Position numbers and translations under genes: made by a program
The notes under the pieces: model-generated
Databases searched by the model: none
Seen by the model: only the letters and a program-made list of their open reading frames with translations
Told to the model about the DNA's origin: nothing
Shown: positions 1 to 12,471 of the stretch, piece by piece
How the letters are laid out: each line of letters opens with the position of its first letter
Numbering within the stretch: position 1 is the first letter of the stretch
Assembly: GCF_023501975.1 (NCBI RefSeq)
Contig: NZ_JAMFLH010000011.1
Coordinates: forward strand, 1-64,000
Length of the DNA stretch: 64,000 nucleotides
Direction: 5' to 3'
DNA from: Altererythrobacter sp. KTW20L
Lineage (GTDB): Bacteria; Pseudomonadota; Alphaproteobacteria; Sphingomonadales; Sphingomonadaceae

Positions 1-2
1 AT

Positions 3-1694
3 GCCGACAGTTATCTGGGGATTTTGGAAGGAGCTAGATCCGACATAGCTGCGATGAGTGGCTTGGCCAAAGAAGGAAATCTGAAAGAGAGCTTGGAAAA
101 GCTTCTTAGCGACCAGTGTTGCCAAGCAGATGGTGCTACCGTGGTCGACATTGACGGCGCTATTTCTCGGATCAGGAAGGGGCTGCCAGCTGAGCCTGCG
201 CCTACTAGCTCTCTGGTCCCAAGAATTGATAGATTATGCGAAAAACTTCTTGTCGAGCGAAATAAATTAAAGACCCCTGCACCCGAAGATCTTCAGAATA
301 TTCAAGATTTAATCGCGGAAAATCTGCCAAAGTTTGTCTATTATTCGAACTATGGGAACTTGGATTCTGAGATTTACCTCCCGCATGTTGTGCAAAACCT
401 TAAGCGAGATGACCTTGGAGCGCGAGAGGCGGCGAAAGCTCGGACGCTGAGGGTTCTTTTCAACTTTGTCACCTTGCAACCTAAAGAGATATTGGAACTT
501 GGGCAGGACTTTCCGATGGCGGAGGGACGGACTCCGACACAGGAAGAGATTGCAGAGATTGCCACGAAAAAGCGTGATCGGACGATCCTTCTAAATTCAG
601 CGGCAACTATGCTTACAAAAAGGTTCGGGGAGTGGTGGAAGCAGGGCGACTACATTTTCGAGTTCCAGGCGGATGGAGACCATTTCCGGATTTGGGTAAG
701 TGACGCTAAAAGGCCAGAGAAGGTTGAACTGGAGGATAGAAGCACAGGACTCCAGTGGTTCTTAAGTTTTTACCTCGTATTCCTCGTTGAAAGCCGAGGC
801 GAACATCGTAATGCGATCTTGCTATTAGATGAACCAGGTCTTTCGTTGCATCCTCTGGCGCAACGTGATTTGTCTTTATTTTTTGAGAATCTGGCGCAAA
901 CTAACCAACTTATTTATACCACACATTCGCCATTTCTTGTTGACGCAGATTCCCTTGATCGTGCTCGCAAGGTATATGTTGGGCCGGACGGATCAACCAA
1001 AGGCCTCCGCAGACCTTCGTCGTGGAAACGATGATCCACGAAGGAACGGAGCGACGTACGCGATATACTCGGCCCTCAATATGAACGTGGCTGAGAGTTT
1101 ATTGCTCGGATGCACACCAATAGTAGTGGAGGGGCCTTCAGACCAGCATTATCTTACGACTATAAAGTCTCTACTCATCTCGGGAGGAAAAATATCTCCA
1201 AGTCGGGAACTTGTATTTCCACCCTCGCATGGGGCGCGGAATGCAATGGTAGTGGCAAGCATACTCACAGGACGAGATGAAGTTCTTCCCGTAATTTTTT
1301 TTACTCCGACGCTGCCGGTCAAAAAATGGCGAATGATCTAAGGAACGGATTGTATAAAGAGGCAAAGGAACGGGTATTGAATACCACAACATTCGTTCCG
1401 TTTGAAAATTCGGAAATTGAGGATCTATTTCCTCCTGATCTTTTGGCTCAGGTTGTTGATAGGTGGCAGCGCCAAGCAGACGTGCTTTTTGAGAGTGTGT
1501 TGAAGGTTGGTGAACCGATTGTCCCACAAATCGAAGCTTGGGCTGTTTCTCAGAACATCGAGTTGGAGGATGGCTGGAAGGTCGAAGTGGCAAGGGCCGT
1601 AAAGAAGCGCGCTTTAACCATGGGAATCGAGGCGTTCGATGCCGCGCGTGTCGCTAATTGGGTTTCATTGTTCGGCAAGTTTGAGGCGCAATAA
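3..1694 (+). pseudogene. OLD-family ATPase/TOPRIM nuclease, 5' cut by window edge, two frameshifts
   Basis: The reading frame is open to the left window edge, so the true start and the Walker A motif lie outside. The first part shows an ABC-type ATPase end: Walker B and D-loop LLLDEPGLSLHP near 820-860 and the switch histidine in TTHSPFLVD near 920. A +1 shift near 998-1003 moves the frame, which then carries the TOPRIM glutamate motif VVEGPSDQ near 1125. A -1 shift at 1302/1303 returns to the first frame for the last 120 residues, ending at 1694. Restoring one G after the run of eight T recreates the TOPRIM motif FFDSDAAG. OLD nucleases (Old, GajA) couple ATPase to DNA cleavage and often serve phage defence; this is family knowledge. 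The gene is visibly AT-richer than its neighbours, which suggests acquisition. It is either decaying or carries two sequencing indels. Confidence 0.75.
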
Positions 1695-1803
1695 TCCTCC
1701 AACCCTTGACCCACCCCCCACACCCCGCTAAGGGCCCGTCCATCCGAAGGCGGCTTTAACTCCGCTCTCGGGCATAGAGCTGAACATTGCCGGTTTGTCC
1801 CGG

Positions 1804-1840
1804 AAGGCCCCGCGAAGATTCGCATGGGCCTTTTTGCTTT
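1804..1840 (+). terminator. Rho-independent terminator
   Basis: AAGGCCC (1804-1810) pairs with GGGCCTT (1826-1832), with an inner GCGAA/TTCGC stem, followed by a T-rich tract. It points along the + strand and could end transcripts from the OLD-like gene or from a short RNA starting near 1740. It isolates the ribosomal operon from upstream reading. Confidence 0.7.
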
Positions 1841-1864
1841 TTCGCTCTCCTGTCCAAAGCTGGG

Positions 1865-1888
1865 CTCCGGAACAATCCGGGGTGACGG
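1865..1888. repeat. Palindromic intergenic repeat, degenerate copy
   Basis: CTCCGGA ACAA TCCGGGG followed by TGACGG. It is a degenerate form of the unit at 2022-2045 and of the same family as 2641-2664 and 49852-49870. REP-like function is inferred only from recurrence and palindromy. Confidence 0.55.
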
Positions 1889-2021
1889 TGAAGGGGGAGA
1901 ATGCTGAGAGTTTCGGGGTGGCCGTCAAAGTAACCCGGTGCCTTGTGCATCAGGTGGAGTGTTTCAGGCTCCGTGCTGGTTTTGCAAGTGGACGCCTTCG
2001 GCGGCTCTCTTGTCAGCTGGA

Positions 2022-2045
2022 CCCCGGATCAAGTCCGGGGTGACG
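2022..2045. repeat. Palindromic intergenic repeat
   Basis: CCCCGGA (2022-2028), loop TCAAG, TCCGGGG (2034-2040), then TGACG. The same core with the CTGGA...GGTGACG surround recurs in other gaps of this window, always outside genes. Confidence 0.7.
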
Positions 2046-2144
2046 AAAGCGGGCGTTGGTCCGGTTTTTCCAGCGCTAACCGGCATGGTCCCTTTTCCCC
2101 TTCACCTGCTGCCTTTGGCACCACCAACAAGGTGAAGAGAATAC

Positions 2145-2516
2145 ATGCCTACTATCAACCAGCTTGTCCGCAAGCCGCGCACGCCTGTGAAGGCGAAGAG
2201 CAAGGTGCCGGCGATGGAAAAGAACCCGCAGAAGCGCGGCGTTTGCACCCGTGTCTATACCACCACGCCGAAGAAGCCGAACTCGGCTTTGCGCAAGGTG
2301 GCCAAGATCCGCCTGACCAACAGCCGCGAAATCATCGCCTATATCCCGGGTGAAGGCCACAACCTGCAGGAGCACAGTGTTGTGCTGATCCGCGGCGGCA
2401 AGGTGCGCGACCTTCCCGGTGTGCGTTATCACGTGCTGCGCGGCGTGCTGGATACCCAGGGCGTCAAGGACCGCAAGCAGAGCCGTTCGAAGTACGGCGC
2501 GAAGCGTCCCAAGTGA
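2145..2516 (+). CDS. rpsL: 30S ribosomal protein S12
   Basis: S12 sits at the decoding centre of the 30S subunit and controls tRNA selection accuracy. The 123 residues are full length and include the conserved [10 protein letters not shown] block (Lys43) and the C-terminal SKYGAKRPK. Residue 88 is arginine (GGKVRDL), where Escherichia coli has lysine; substitution of this residue is a classic route to streptomycin resistance, so this ribosome is probably intrinsically resistant. It is the first gene of the str cluster (rpsL-rpsG-fusA-tuf). The start is supported by the standard S12 N-terminus [11 protein letters not shown] hairpin overlaps the stop codon. Confidence 0.99.
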   Translation: MPTINQLVRKPRTPVKAKSKVPAMEKNPQKRGVCTRVYTTTPKKPNSALRKVAKIRLTNSREIIAYIPGEGHNLQEHSVVLIRGGKVRDLPGVRYHVLRGVLDTQGVKDRKQSRSKYGAKRPK

Positions 2517-2664
2517 CCATGCCGGGGGCATGGTCATCCTGAAAAATTCGCCATGAGCGAATTTGTTCAGGATCCATCCCTCCGCTGTCACCGAGGTTTG
2601 CGTTAGATTTTCCAGGCTCTGCTCCCAGCCGCCCGATGGACCCTGAAACAAGTTCAGGGTGACG
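2515..2664. repeat. Three successive palindromes between rpsL and rpsG
   Basis: The 183-base gap carries a perfect 8-bp hairpin overlapping the rpsL stop (GACCATGC 2515-2522 with GCATGGTC 2528-2535). A 15-bp palindrome follows (TCCTGAA AAATTCGC 2537-2551 with GCGAATTT 2557-2564 and TTCAGGA 2566-2572). The third is CCCTGAA ACAAG TTCAGGG at 2641-2659, followed by TGACGG. The last two belong to the dispersed intergenic repeat family. They may stabilise mRNA or attenuate transcription between the two genes; that role is inferred. Confidence 0.7.
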
Positions 2665-2699
2665 GTAAGGGAGGAGGGCACAAGATAAGGAATGCGAGA

Positions 2700-3170
2700 A
2701 TGTCTCGTCGTCGTCGTCCCGAGAAGCGGGAAATCCTGCCTGATCCCCAGTTTGGTGATGAGGTGCTGTCCAAGTTCATGAACAACCTGATGCTGGATGG
2801 CAAAAAGGCCGTGGCCGAAAAGATCGTCTATGGCGCGCTCGCCACTGTCGAGAGTCGCGCCAAGACCAATCCGGTGGAAGTGTTCCACTCGGCGCTGGAA
2901 AACATCAAGCCTTCCGTCGAGGTGCGTTCGCGCCGCGTCGGTGGTGCCACCTACCAGGTGCCGGTCGAGGTTCGCCCCGAGCGTGCCCAGGCCCTGGCCA
3001 TCCGCTGGCTGATCTCGGCCGCGCGTGGCCGGGCCGAAACCACCATGTCGGCGCGCCTGTCGGGCGAGCTGATGGATGCGGCCAACAATCGCGGCTCGGC
3101 CGTGAAGAAGCGCGAAGATACGCACCGCATGGCGGATGCGAACCGGGCGTTCAGCCACTACCGCTGGTAA
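2700..3170 (+). CDS. rpsG: 30S ribosomal protein S7
   Basis: S7 is a primary 16S rRNA binder that nucleates assembly of the 30S head and contacts tRNA in the E site. The 156 residues match the family length and contain the typical start [12 protein letters not shown] and the [12 protein letters not shown] block. It is preceded by an AAGGA-like ribosome binding site. Second gene of the str cluster. In enterobacteria S7 represses this operon by binding the rpsL-rpsG gap; here that gap is filled with palindromic repeats, so the same regulation cannot be assumed. Confidence 0.99.
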   Translation: MSRRRRPEKREILPDPQFGDEVLSKFMNNLMLDGKKAVAEKIVYGALATVESRAKTNPVEVFHSALENIKPSVEVRSRRVGGATYQVPVEVRPERAQALAIRWLISAARGRAETTMSARLSGELMDAANNRGSAVKKREDTHRMADANRAFSHYRW

Positions 3171-3299
3171 GGGCTTTCGTTTGATGACCGGGGCGGGGGC
3201 GGATTGCCTGTCGCTCCGGTCTTCAAGCGGTCACATTTGCTACTATATGGGGCGGCAAGGGCATCAGGCCCGCCACTCCGAAAACCGAGGAATTGGACA

Positions 3300-5372
<2,073 letters not shown>

Positions 5373-5465
5373 GGCTGGCTCAACGTCTAGGGGCGGCGCC
5401 TGATTCAGCGGGTGCCCGCCTGATCTAAAGAAGCAAACAGATTCGAACTTGAGAAGGTTACAACA

Positions 5466-6656
<1,191 letters not shown>

Positions 6657-6667
6657 TATAGGCGCGC

Positions 6668-6774
6668 GACCGGCGGGGATTCGTTCCCGCCGGTCGAACG
6701 TTTAAATCTCGATTTTGGGGGCCGCCCCTCACCGGGAGACCGGCAGGGTGGGGCGTTTCTTTGTTTTTGGCAGC
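6668..6774 (+). terminator. Double hairpin, probable terminator or attenuator between tuf and rpsJ
   Basis: The first stem is perfect over 10 bp (GACCGGCGGG 6668-6677 with CCCGCCGGTC 6686-6695). The second pairs CGCCCC (6723-6728) with GGGGCG (6750-6755), extended by ACC/GGT after a small bulge, and runs straight into TTTCTTTGTTTTT. The second looks like a good intrinsic terminator. It would uncouple the str and S10 clusters, so a promoter for rpsJ is expected close downstream. Confidence 0.7.
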
Positions 6775-6821
6775 AGGCCTCATCCGGTTTGCTCCAGTGG
6801 CTCTTTCGCATCGGTATGGAC

Positions 6822-7133
<312 letters not shown>

Positions 7134-7202
7134 GCCACTTGTTCCAGGTCCGCGGTTCGGACCCTAAACGAGCCGGAAGTTTCAGGGGCCCTCGATTGCC
7201 CC

Positions 7203-7365
7203 GCACTGCTGAACCGCAGTGCAAGACATCGGGATACCGCCGGATTTGATCCGGGCCGCGTCCCCCGTCTCGCTCCTTTCCTCAGACGGAAGGGGGCACA
7301 CCAGCCCGGACGGGGCGATGCGTTACAATTTGGGCTGGTCAAGCACCCGGGATGGTCTCGGGTGC
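7203..7365 (+). promoter_or_regulatory. Structured leader between rpsJ and rplC
   Basis: Four stem-loops follow one another: GCACTGC/GCAGTGC (7203-7222), CCCCCGTCT paired with AGACGG-AA-GGGGG (7262-7296), ACCAGCCC/GGGCTGGT (7300-7339) and GCACCCG/CGGGTGC (7343-7365). The last ends eight bases before the GAGGAG ribosome binding site of rplC. All stems are seen in the sequence. A role as a ribosomal-protein-sensing leader for L3/L4 is inferred; in gammaproteobacteria the L4-controlled leader lies upstream of rpsJ instead. Confidence 0.6.
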
Positions 7366-7386
7366 CTCTGTCGAGGAGTATGGATC

Positions 7387-8271
7387 ATGCGCACAGGCGT
7401 GATCGCGAAGAAAGTCGGGATGACCCGCCTGTTCCAGGAAGATGGCCGGCACGTGCCCGTCACCGTCCTGGCACTCGAAGGCTGCCAGGTCACTGCCCAT
7501 CGCACAGCCGATCGCGACGGCTATTTCTCGGTGCAGGTTGGCGCCGGTGATGCGAAGCAGAAGAATGTTAACAAGCCGCAGCGCGAAGCTTTCGCCAAGG
7601 CTGAAGTCGGTTTGAAGCAGAAGGTTGCCGAGTTCCGCGTGGCGGACGAGGCTGGCCTGCTGCCTGTCGGTTCCACCATCTCGGCCGAGCATTTCATTGC
7701 CGGCCAGATGGTCGATGTAACCGGCCACACGCAGGGCAAGGGTTTTGCCGGCGTCATGAAGCGCTGGAACTTCGGCGGCCTGCGTGCATCGCACGGCGTG
7801 TCGGTCTCGCACCGTTCGCACGGTTCGACCGGCCAGCGCCAGGATCCGGGCAAGGTCTTCAAGAACAAGAAGATGGCCGGCCACATGGGTGACCGCCAGC
7901 GCACCCAGCAGAACCTGGAAATCGTCCGCACGGACGCGGACCGCGGCCTGCTTTTCGTCAAGGGCTCGGTGCCCGGCTCGAAGAACGGCTGGCTGCTGGT
8001 ACGTGACAGCGTCAAGGTGCCTGCTCCCGAAGGTCTGCCGTTCCCCGGCGCGATCCTCGAGAAGAAGTCCACCCTTCCTGAGCATGAAGAAGCTGCCCCC
8101 GGCCTGGTCGAAGCCGCCGCCGAGCATGAAGTCATGCCCGAAGTGAGCGTCGAGCAGCAGGAACAACTGCTTCAGGAACAGCAGGCCGGTGCTGGTGATG
8201 ACATCACCCCCGCCGTCGGCGAAGACACCACCACCGACGGCGCTGCCGACGGTGAGAACAAGGAGTCCTGA
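7387..8271 (+). CDS. rplC: 50S ribosomal protein L3 with acidic C-terminal tail
   Basis: L3 is an early 23S rRNA-binding assembly protein near the peptidyl transferase centre. Residues 1-222 are the normal L3 fold, including [11 protein letters not shown] and the [16 protein letters not shown] loop. About 70 further residues rich in Glu, Gln and Asp follow, so the protein is 294 residues against roughly 210 in Escherichia coli. The start is fixed by [14 protein letters not shown] and GAGGAG upstream. It is in the S10 cluster, three bases before rplD. Confidence 0.98.
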   Translation: MRTGVIAKKVGMTRLFQEDGRHVPVTVLALEGCQVTAHRTADRDGYFSVQVGAGDAKQKNVNKPQREAFAKAEVGLKQKVAEFRVADEAGLLPVGSTISAEHFIAGQMVDVTGHTQGKGFAGVMKRWNFGGLRASHGVSVSHRSHGSTGQRQDPGKVFKNKKMAGHMGDRQRTQQNLEIVRTDADRGLLFVKGSVPGSKNGWLLVRDSVKVPAPEGLPFPGAILEKKSTLPEHEEAAPGLVEAAAEHEVMPEVSVEQQEQLLQEQQAGAGDDITPAVGEDTTTDGAADGENKES

Positions 8272-8273
8272 TC

Positions 8274-8897
8274 GTGAAGGTCAAGGTCCAGAAAATCGAC
8301 GGCAAGGCGTCTGGCGATATCGATCTGAGCGATACCGTCTTCGGCGTCGAGCCGCGGGCAGACATCCTGCACCGCATCGTCACCTGGCAGCTCGAGAACC
8401 GTCGCGGCATCGCCCGCGCCACTCGCGAGCGGTCCGACGTGGCCCGTACCGGCAAGCGCTTCGGCAAGCAGAAGGGCGGCGGTACCGCCCGTCACGGCGA
8501 CCGCGCAGCCCCGATCTTCATCGGCGGCGGCAAGGCCCACGGCGCACGTCGTCGTGAATTCGGCCAGTCGCTCAACAAGAAGGTCCGTGCACTCGGCCTC
8601 AAGATGGCCTTGTCGAGCAAGGTCAATTCGGGCCTGGTAGTGGTCGACAGCCTCGAGATGAAGGACGCCAAGACCAAGGCCCTGGCGCTGACCATCGGCA
8701 AGAATGGCTGGAACGGCAAGGTCCTCGTGATCGACGGCGATGCAGTTGACAGCGGCTTCGCCCGCGCAGTCGGCAACCTGCCCGGCGTCAACGTGATGCC
8801 GGCCGTGGGCGCAAACGTCTACGACATCCTGAAGCATGATACGCTGGTCCTCACCAAGGCAGCGGTCGAAAAGCTGGAGGCGCGCTTCAATGGCTAA
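8274..8897 (+). CDS. rplD: 50S ribosomal protein L4
   Basis: L4 binds 23S rRNA and lines the nascent peptide exit tunnel; in many bacteria it also represses its own operon. The 207 residues begin at a GTG codon two bases after the rplC stop and carry the tunnel loop [17 protein letters not shown]. Its 3' end overlaps the rplW start by eight bases, which implies translational coupling. Confidence 0.98.
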   Translation: MKVKVQKIDGKASGDIDLSDTVFGVEPRADILHRIVTWQLENRRGIARATRERSDVARTGKRFGKQKGGGTARHGDRAAPIFIGGGKAHGARRREFGQSLNKKVRALGLKMALSSKVNSGLVVVDSLEMKDAKTKALALTIGKNGWNGKVLVIDGDAVDSGFARAVGNLPGVNVMPAVGANVYDILKHDTLVLTKAAVEKLEARFNG

Positions 8898-9201
8898 GAA
8901 GACCGCAATCGACGCCCGTCACTATGACGTGATCGTCGCGCCGCACATCACCGAGAAGGCGACCCTGCTTTCGGAACATAACGCTGTTGTGTTCAAGGTG
9001 GCCAACACCGCGTCCAAGCCGCAGATCAAGGAAGCGGTGGAAGCCCTTTACGATGTGAAGGTCACGGGCGTGAACACGATTGTCCAGAAGGGCAAGAGCA
9101 AGCGCTGGAAGGGCAAGCCCTACAAGCGCTCTGACATCAAGAAGGCGGTTGTCACGCTGGCCGAAGGCCAGATGATTGACATCACCGAAGGCGTGAGCTG
9201 A
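8890..9201 (+). CDS. rplW: 50S ribosomal protein L23
   Basis: L23 sits at the tunnel exit and is the docking site for trigger factor and SRP. The 103 residues contain the family core [11 protein letters not shown] and the basic loop [14 protein letters not shown]. The start at 8890 overlaps rplD and has GGAGG nine bases upstream. S10 cluster. Confidence 0.98.
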   Translation: MAKKTAIDARHYDVIVAPHITEKATLLSEHNAVVFKVANTASKPQIKEAVEALYDVKVTGVNTIVQKGKSKRWKGKPYKRSDIKKAVVTLAEGQMIDITEGVS

Positions 9202-9205
9202 TCCG

Positions 9206-10042
9206 ATGGCATTGAAACATTTCAACCCCACCAGCCCCGCGCGTCGCGCCCTGGTCCTCGTTGACAAGTCGGCCCTGTACAAGGGTCGTCCGGTCAAGGC
9301 TCTCACCGAGGGCAAGAAGAAGACTGGCGGCCGCAACAACAAGGGGCACGTCACTTCGCGCGGCATGGCCGGCGGCCACAAGCAGAAGTACCGCTTCATC
9401 GACTTCAAGCGTCGCAAGTGGGACGTGCCGGCCACGGTCGAACGGATCGAGTACGATCCCAACCGCACGGCGTTCATCGCTCTCGTCAAATACGAGGACG
9501 GCGAACTGAACTACATCCTGGCGCCGAACCGCCTCTCCGTTGGCGATGTCATCGTCGCTGGCGAAAAGGTCGACACCAAGGTTGGCAATGCCATGCTGCT
9601 CGGCCAGATGCCGGTCGGCACCATCTGCCACAATGTCGAGATGAAGCCGGGCAAGGGCGGCCAGATCGCCCGTTCGGCCGGCACCTATGTGCAGTTGGTC
9701 GGTCGTGACCGCGGCATGGTGATCGTGCGTCTCAACTCGGGCGAGCAGCGTTACCTGCGCGCCGATTGCATGGGTACGGTTGGCGCGGTGTCGAACCCCG
9801 ACAACCAGAACCAGAACTTCGGCAAGGCTGGCCGCAAGCGCTGGATGGGCGTGAAGCCGCTGACCCGCGGTGTCGCCAAGAACCCGGTCGATCACCCCCA
9901 CGGCGGCGGCGAAGGCCGCACCTCGGGCGGTCGCCATCCGGTTACCCCGTGGGGCAAGCCCACCAAGGGCGCCCGGACCCGCAACAACAAGCAGACGGAC
10001 AAGCTCATCATCCGTTCGCGCCACGCCAAGAAGAAGAGGTAA
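9206..10042 (+). CDS. rplB: 50S ribosomal protein L2
   Basis: L2 is a core 23S rRNA-binding protein needed for subunit joining and peptidyl transfer. The 278 residues are full length and include [13 protein letters not shown], the [16 protein letters not shown] block with the functionally important histidine, and the basic C-terminus. It starts four bases after rplW and ends six bases before rpsS. Confidence 0.99.
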   Translation: MALKHFNPTSPARRALVLVDKSALYKGRPVKALTEGKKKTGGRNNKGHVTSRGMAGGHKQKYRFIDFKRRKWDVPATVERIEYDPNRTAFIALVKYEDGELNYILAPNRLSVGDVIVAGEKVDTKVGNAMLLGQMPVGTICHNVEMKPGKGGQIARSAGTYVQLVGRDRGMVIVRLNSGEQRYLRADCMGTVGAVSNPDNQNQNFGKAGRKRWMGVKPLTRGVAKNPVDHPHGGGEGRTSGGRHPVTPWGKPTKGARTRNNKQTDKLIIRSRHAKKKR

Positions 10043-10048
10043 GACGCC

Positions 10049-10324
10049 ATGGCACGTTCCGTCTGGAAAGGTCCGTTCGTCGATCTTCACTTGCTGAAGA
10101 AGGCGCAGGAAGCGCAGGAAGCCAGCAACACCAAGCCGATCAAGACCTGGTCGCGCCGTTCCACTGTGCTGCCCGATTTCGTCGGCCTGACGTTCAGCGT
10201 CTATAACGGTCACAAGTTCATTCCGGTGTCCGTTTCCGAGGACATGGTCGGTCACAAGCTCGGTGAATTCGCGCCCACGCGCACATTCCCCGGCCATGCT
10301 GCCGACAAGAAGGGTAAGCGATAA
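10049..10324 (+). CDS. rpsS: 30S ribosomal protein S19
   Basis: S19 forms a complex with S13 in the 30S head. The 91 residues start [12 protein letters not shown] and end with the [17 protein letters not shown] block of the family. Its TAA stop shares one base with the rplV ATG, so the two are translationally coupled. Confidence 0.98.
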   Translation: MARSVWKGPFVDLHLLKKAQEAQEASNTKPIKTWSRRSTVLPDFVGLTFSVYNGHKFIPVSVSEDMVGHKLGEFAPTRTFPGHAADKKGKR

Positions 10325-10713
10325 TGGGCAAGCTGAAAGCTCCCCGCCGCGTCGCCGATAACGAGGCGCTGTCGGTTGGCACCACCATCCGTGGTTCGGC
10401 CCAGAAGCTGAACCTGGTGGCCGCACTGATCCGTGGCAGGAAGGTCGAGGATGCGTTGAACATCCTGACTTTCTCCAAGCGGGCCATGGCGCGCGACGCC
10501 AAGAAGGTGCTGGCCTCGGCCATCGCCAACGCGGAAAACAACCACGACCTGGATGTGGACGCGCTCGTCGTGGCCGAAGCCAGCGTCGGCAAGTCCGTCA
10601 CCATGAAGCGTTTCGCAACGCGCGGCCGTGGCAAGTCCACCCGCATCCTCAAGCCCTTCAGCCGGCTGCGGATTGTCGTTCGCGAAGTGTCCGAAGAAGC
10701 TGGGGAGGCCTGA
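10324..10713 (+). CDS. rplV: 50S ribosomal protein L22
   Basis: L22 lines the exit tunnel; its hairpin loop is a known site of macrolide resistance changes. The 129 residues include the [14 protein letters not shown] loop and the [12 protein letters not shown] segment. It begins inside the rpsS stop codon and is followed three bases later by rpsC. Confidence 0.98.
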   Translation: MGKLKAPRRVADNEALSVGTTIRGSAQKLNLVAALIRGRKVEDALNILTFSKRAMARDAKKVLASAIANAENNHDLDVDALVVAEASVGKSVTMKRFATRGRGKSTRILKPFSRLRIVVREVSEEAGEA

Positions 10714-10716
10714 TCG

Positions 10717-11412
10717 ATGGGTCATAAAAGCAATCCGATCGGCCTGCGCCTGCAGATCAACCGCACCTGGGACAGCCGCTGGTATGGCGAAGGCGCCGAT
10801 TACCGCAAGCTGCTGATCGAGGATCTGGCGATCCGCAAGTTCGTGTTCGAGAACCTGCAGCAGGCCGCCATCTCCAAGGTGGTGATCGAGCGTCCGGCCA
10901 AGCTGTGCCGCGTGTCCATCTATGCCGCACGCCCCGGCGTGATCATCGGCAAGAAGGGCGCCGACATCGAGAAGCTGCGGGGCCAGCTGTCCAAGCTGAC
11001 TGCCAGCGAGGTGAAGCTGAACATCGTCGAGATCCGCAAGCCGGAAGTCGATGCCAAGCTCGTGGCGCAGGGCATTGCCGACCAGCTGGTCCGCCGTGTC
11101 GCGTTCCGCCGGGCGATGAAGCGCGCCATGCAGTCCGCCATGCGTCTGGGTGCCGAAGGCATCAAGATCATGTGCTCGGGCCGCCTGGGTGGTGCTGAAA
11201 TCGCCCGCGTGGAACAGTACCGCGAAGGCCGGGTTCCGCTGCACACGCTGCGCGCCAACGTCGACTATGCCGAAGCCGAGGCGCTGACCGCCTATGGCAT
11301 CATCGGCATCAAGTGCTGGATCTTCAAGGGCGAGATCTTCGCTCACGATCCGATGGCCCAGGACCGCCTGATGATGGAAGCCCAGACTTCCGGCGTCCGG
11401 CCGGCTCGCTGA
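10717..11412 (+). CDS. rpsC: 30S ribosomal protein S3
   Basis: S3 forms part of the mRNA entry channel and helicase centre of the 30S subunit. The 231 residues begin [14 protein letters not shown] and contain the KH-domain motif [13 protein letters not shown] and the RLGGAEIAR block. It lies in the middle of the S10 cluster, three bases after rplV. Confidence 0.99.
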   Translation: MGHKSNPIGLRLQINRTWDSRWYGEGADYRKLLIEDLAIRKFVFENLQQAAISKVVIERPAKLCRVSIYAARPGVIIGKKGADIEKLRGQLSKLTASEVKLNIVEIRKPEVDAKLVAQGIADQLVRRVAFRRAMKRAMQSAMRLGAEGIKIMCSGRLGGAEIARVEQYREGRVPLHTLRANVDYAEAEALTAYGIIGIKCWIFKGEIFAHDPMAQDRLMMEAQTSGVRPAR

Positions 11413-11427
11413 GGGTAGGGTAGAGCA

Positions 11428-11862
11428 ATGCTGCAACCGAAAAAGACCAAGTTCCGCAAGACCTTCAAGGGCAAGATCCACGGTCTTGCCAAGGGCGGTT
11501 CGGACCTGAACTTCGGTTCCTACGGCCTCAAGGCCCTGGAACCCGAGCGGATCACCGCGCGCCAGATCGAAGCGGCCCGCCGTGCGATCACGCGCCACAT
11601 CAAGCGCCAGGGGCGTTTGTGGATCCGCGTGTTCCCGGACGTGCCGGTGACCAAGAAGCCCGCCGAAGTCCGCCAGGGCAAGGGCAAGGGCGGGATCGAA
11701 TATTGGGCTGCTCGCGTAAAGCCGGGCCGCATCCTGTTCGAACTCGACGGCGTTCCCGGTCCGCTGGCTGCCGAAGCCTTCAGCCGCGCAGCGATGAAGC
11801 TGCCGATCAAGACCAAGGTCGTTGCCCGTCTTGGCGACACCTCGCACCTGGGAGGCGAATGA
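11428..11862 (+). CDS. rplP: 50S ribosomal protein L16
   Basis: L16 contacts A-site tRNA and completes the 50S subunit late in assembly. The 144 residues start [11 protein letters not shown] and include the conserved [17 protein letters not shown] segment. The TGA stop overlaps the rpmC start codon. Confidence 0.98.
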   Translation: MLQPKKTKFRKTFKGKIHGLAKGGSDLNFGSYGLKALEPERITARQIEAARRAITRHIKRQGRLWIRVFPDVPVTKKPAEVRQGKGKGGIEYWAARVKPGRILFELDGVPGPLAAEAFSRAAMKLPIKTKVVARLGDTSHLGGE

Positions 11863-12080
11863 TGGCCCAGAAGAAGACCACTATCGAAGATCTTCGCACC
11901 AAGAGCGACGATCAGCTGAGCGAGACCCTCACTGGTCTGAAGCGCGAAGCATACAACCTGCGGTTCCAGGCCGCCACCAACCAGCTCGAGCGTCCGGCCC
12001 GGGTCAAGGAAGTGCGCCGCGAAATCGCCCGGATCAAGACGCTTCAGGTCCAGCGGGCCGCCGAAGCTGTGAAGGCTTGA
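11862..12080 (+). CDS. rpmC: 50S ribosomal protein L29
   Basis: L29 is a small helical protein beside L23 at the tunnel exit. The 72 residues match the family, including the [13 protein letters not shown]-like core. Two ATG codons are adjacent (11859 and 11862); 11862 is preferred because it overlaps the rplP stop in the ATGA-type arrangement and gives [11 protein letters not shown]. rpsQ follows after 11 bases. Confidence 0.97.
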   Translation: MAQKKTTIEDLRTKSDDQLSETLTGLKREAYNLRFQAATNQLERPARVKEVRREIARIKTLQVQRAAEAVKA

Positions 12081-12091
12081 GGAGCTAAACG

Positions 12092-12382
12092 ATGCCCAAA
12101 CGTATCCTGATCGGGACCGTCACCTCCGACAAGACCGACAAGACAGTGACCGTCAAGGTCGAACGCAAGGTGAAGCACCCGCTTTACGGGAAGATCATCC
12201 GTCGTTCGAAGAAGTACCACGCCCACGACGAGGCGAACGCCTATCACATCGGTGATACCGTCCGCATCGAGGAAACGCGCCCGATCTCGAAGACCAAGAC
12301 CTGGGCCGTGATCGACCGCGTGGCAGCCAGCAAGGGGACGGCAGTCGATGCCAACCTCGATGCCGAGGCTTCGACGAATTGA
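12092..12382 (+). CDS. rpsQ: 30S ribosomal protein S17
   Basis: S17 is a primary 16S rRNA binder with an OB fold. The 96 residues begin [21 protein letters not shown] and carry [10 protein letters not shown]. The C-terminal 15 residues extend beyond the shorter enterobacterial form. It is the last gene of the S10 cluster; the spc cluster begins with rplN 89 bases later. Confidence 0.97.
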   Translation: MPKRILIGTVTSDKTDKTVTVKVERKVKHPLYGKIIRRSKKYHAHDEANAYHIGDTVRIEETRPISKTKTWAVIDRVAASKGTAVDANLDAEASTN

Positions 12383-12471
12383 GCCATTTTGCCCGCGCCA
12401 TTCCGGTTCGGGCTTGACGTTAGGAACTGCCGGACTGGATCCGGCAAGCCAATGAGAAGGAAGACGGATCA

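Larger units (their letters stand above)
1695..2144. other. Intergenic region before the ribosomal superoperon
   Basis: No convincing protein gene is seen in these 450 bases. They hold a terminator-like hairpin (1804-1840), two palindromic repeats of the CCCCGGA/TCCGGGG type (1865-1888, 2022-2045) and the 5' leader of rpsL. The str promoter must lie here, but no clear -35/-10 pair could be fixed. TTGACC at 1706-1711 is followed after 17 bases by TAAGGG, which is only a weak -10. Confidence 0.6.

Noticed and set aside
1294-1330. Programmed ribosomal frameshift in the OLD-like gene at the T8 run
   Set aside because: The restored motif needs a missing G in a conserved Asp codon, which fits a deletion; there is no slippery heptamer with a stimulator stem, and a second unrelated shift exists.
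1795-2353. Short + strand frames upstream of and inside rpsL
   Set aside because: They span a terminator and palindromic repeats or overlap rpsL in another frame; no coding signal.
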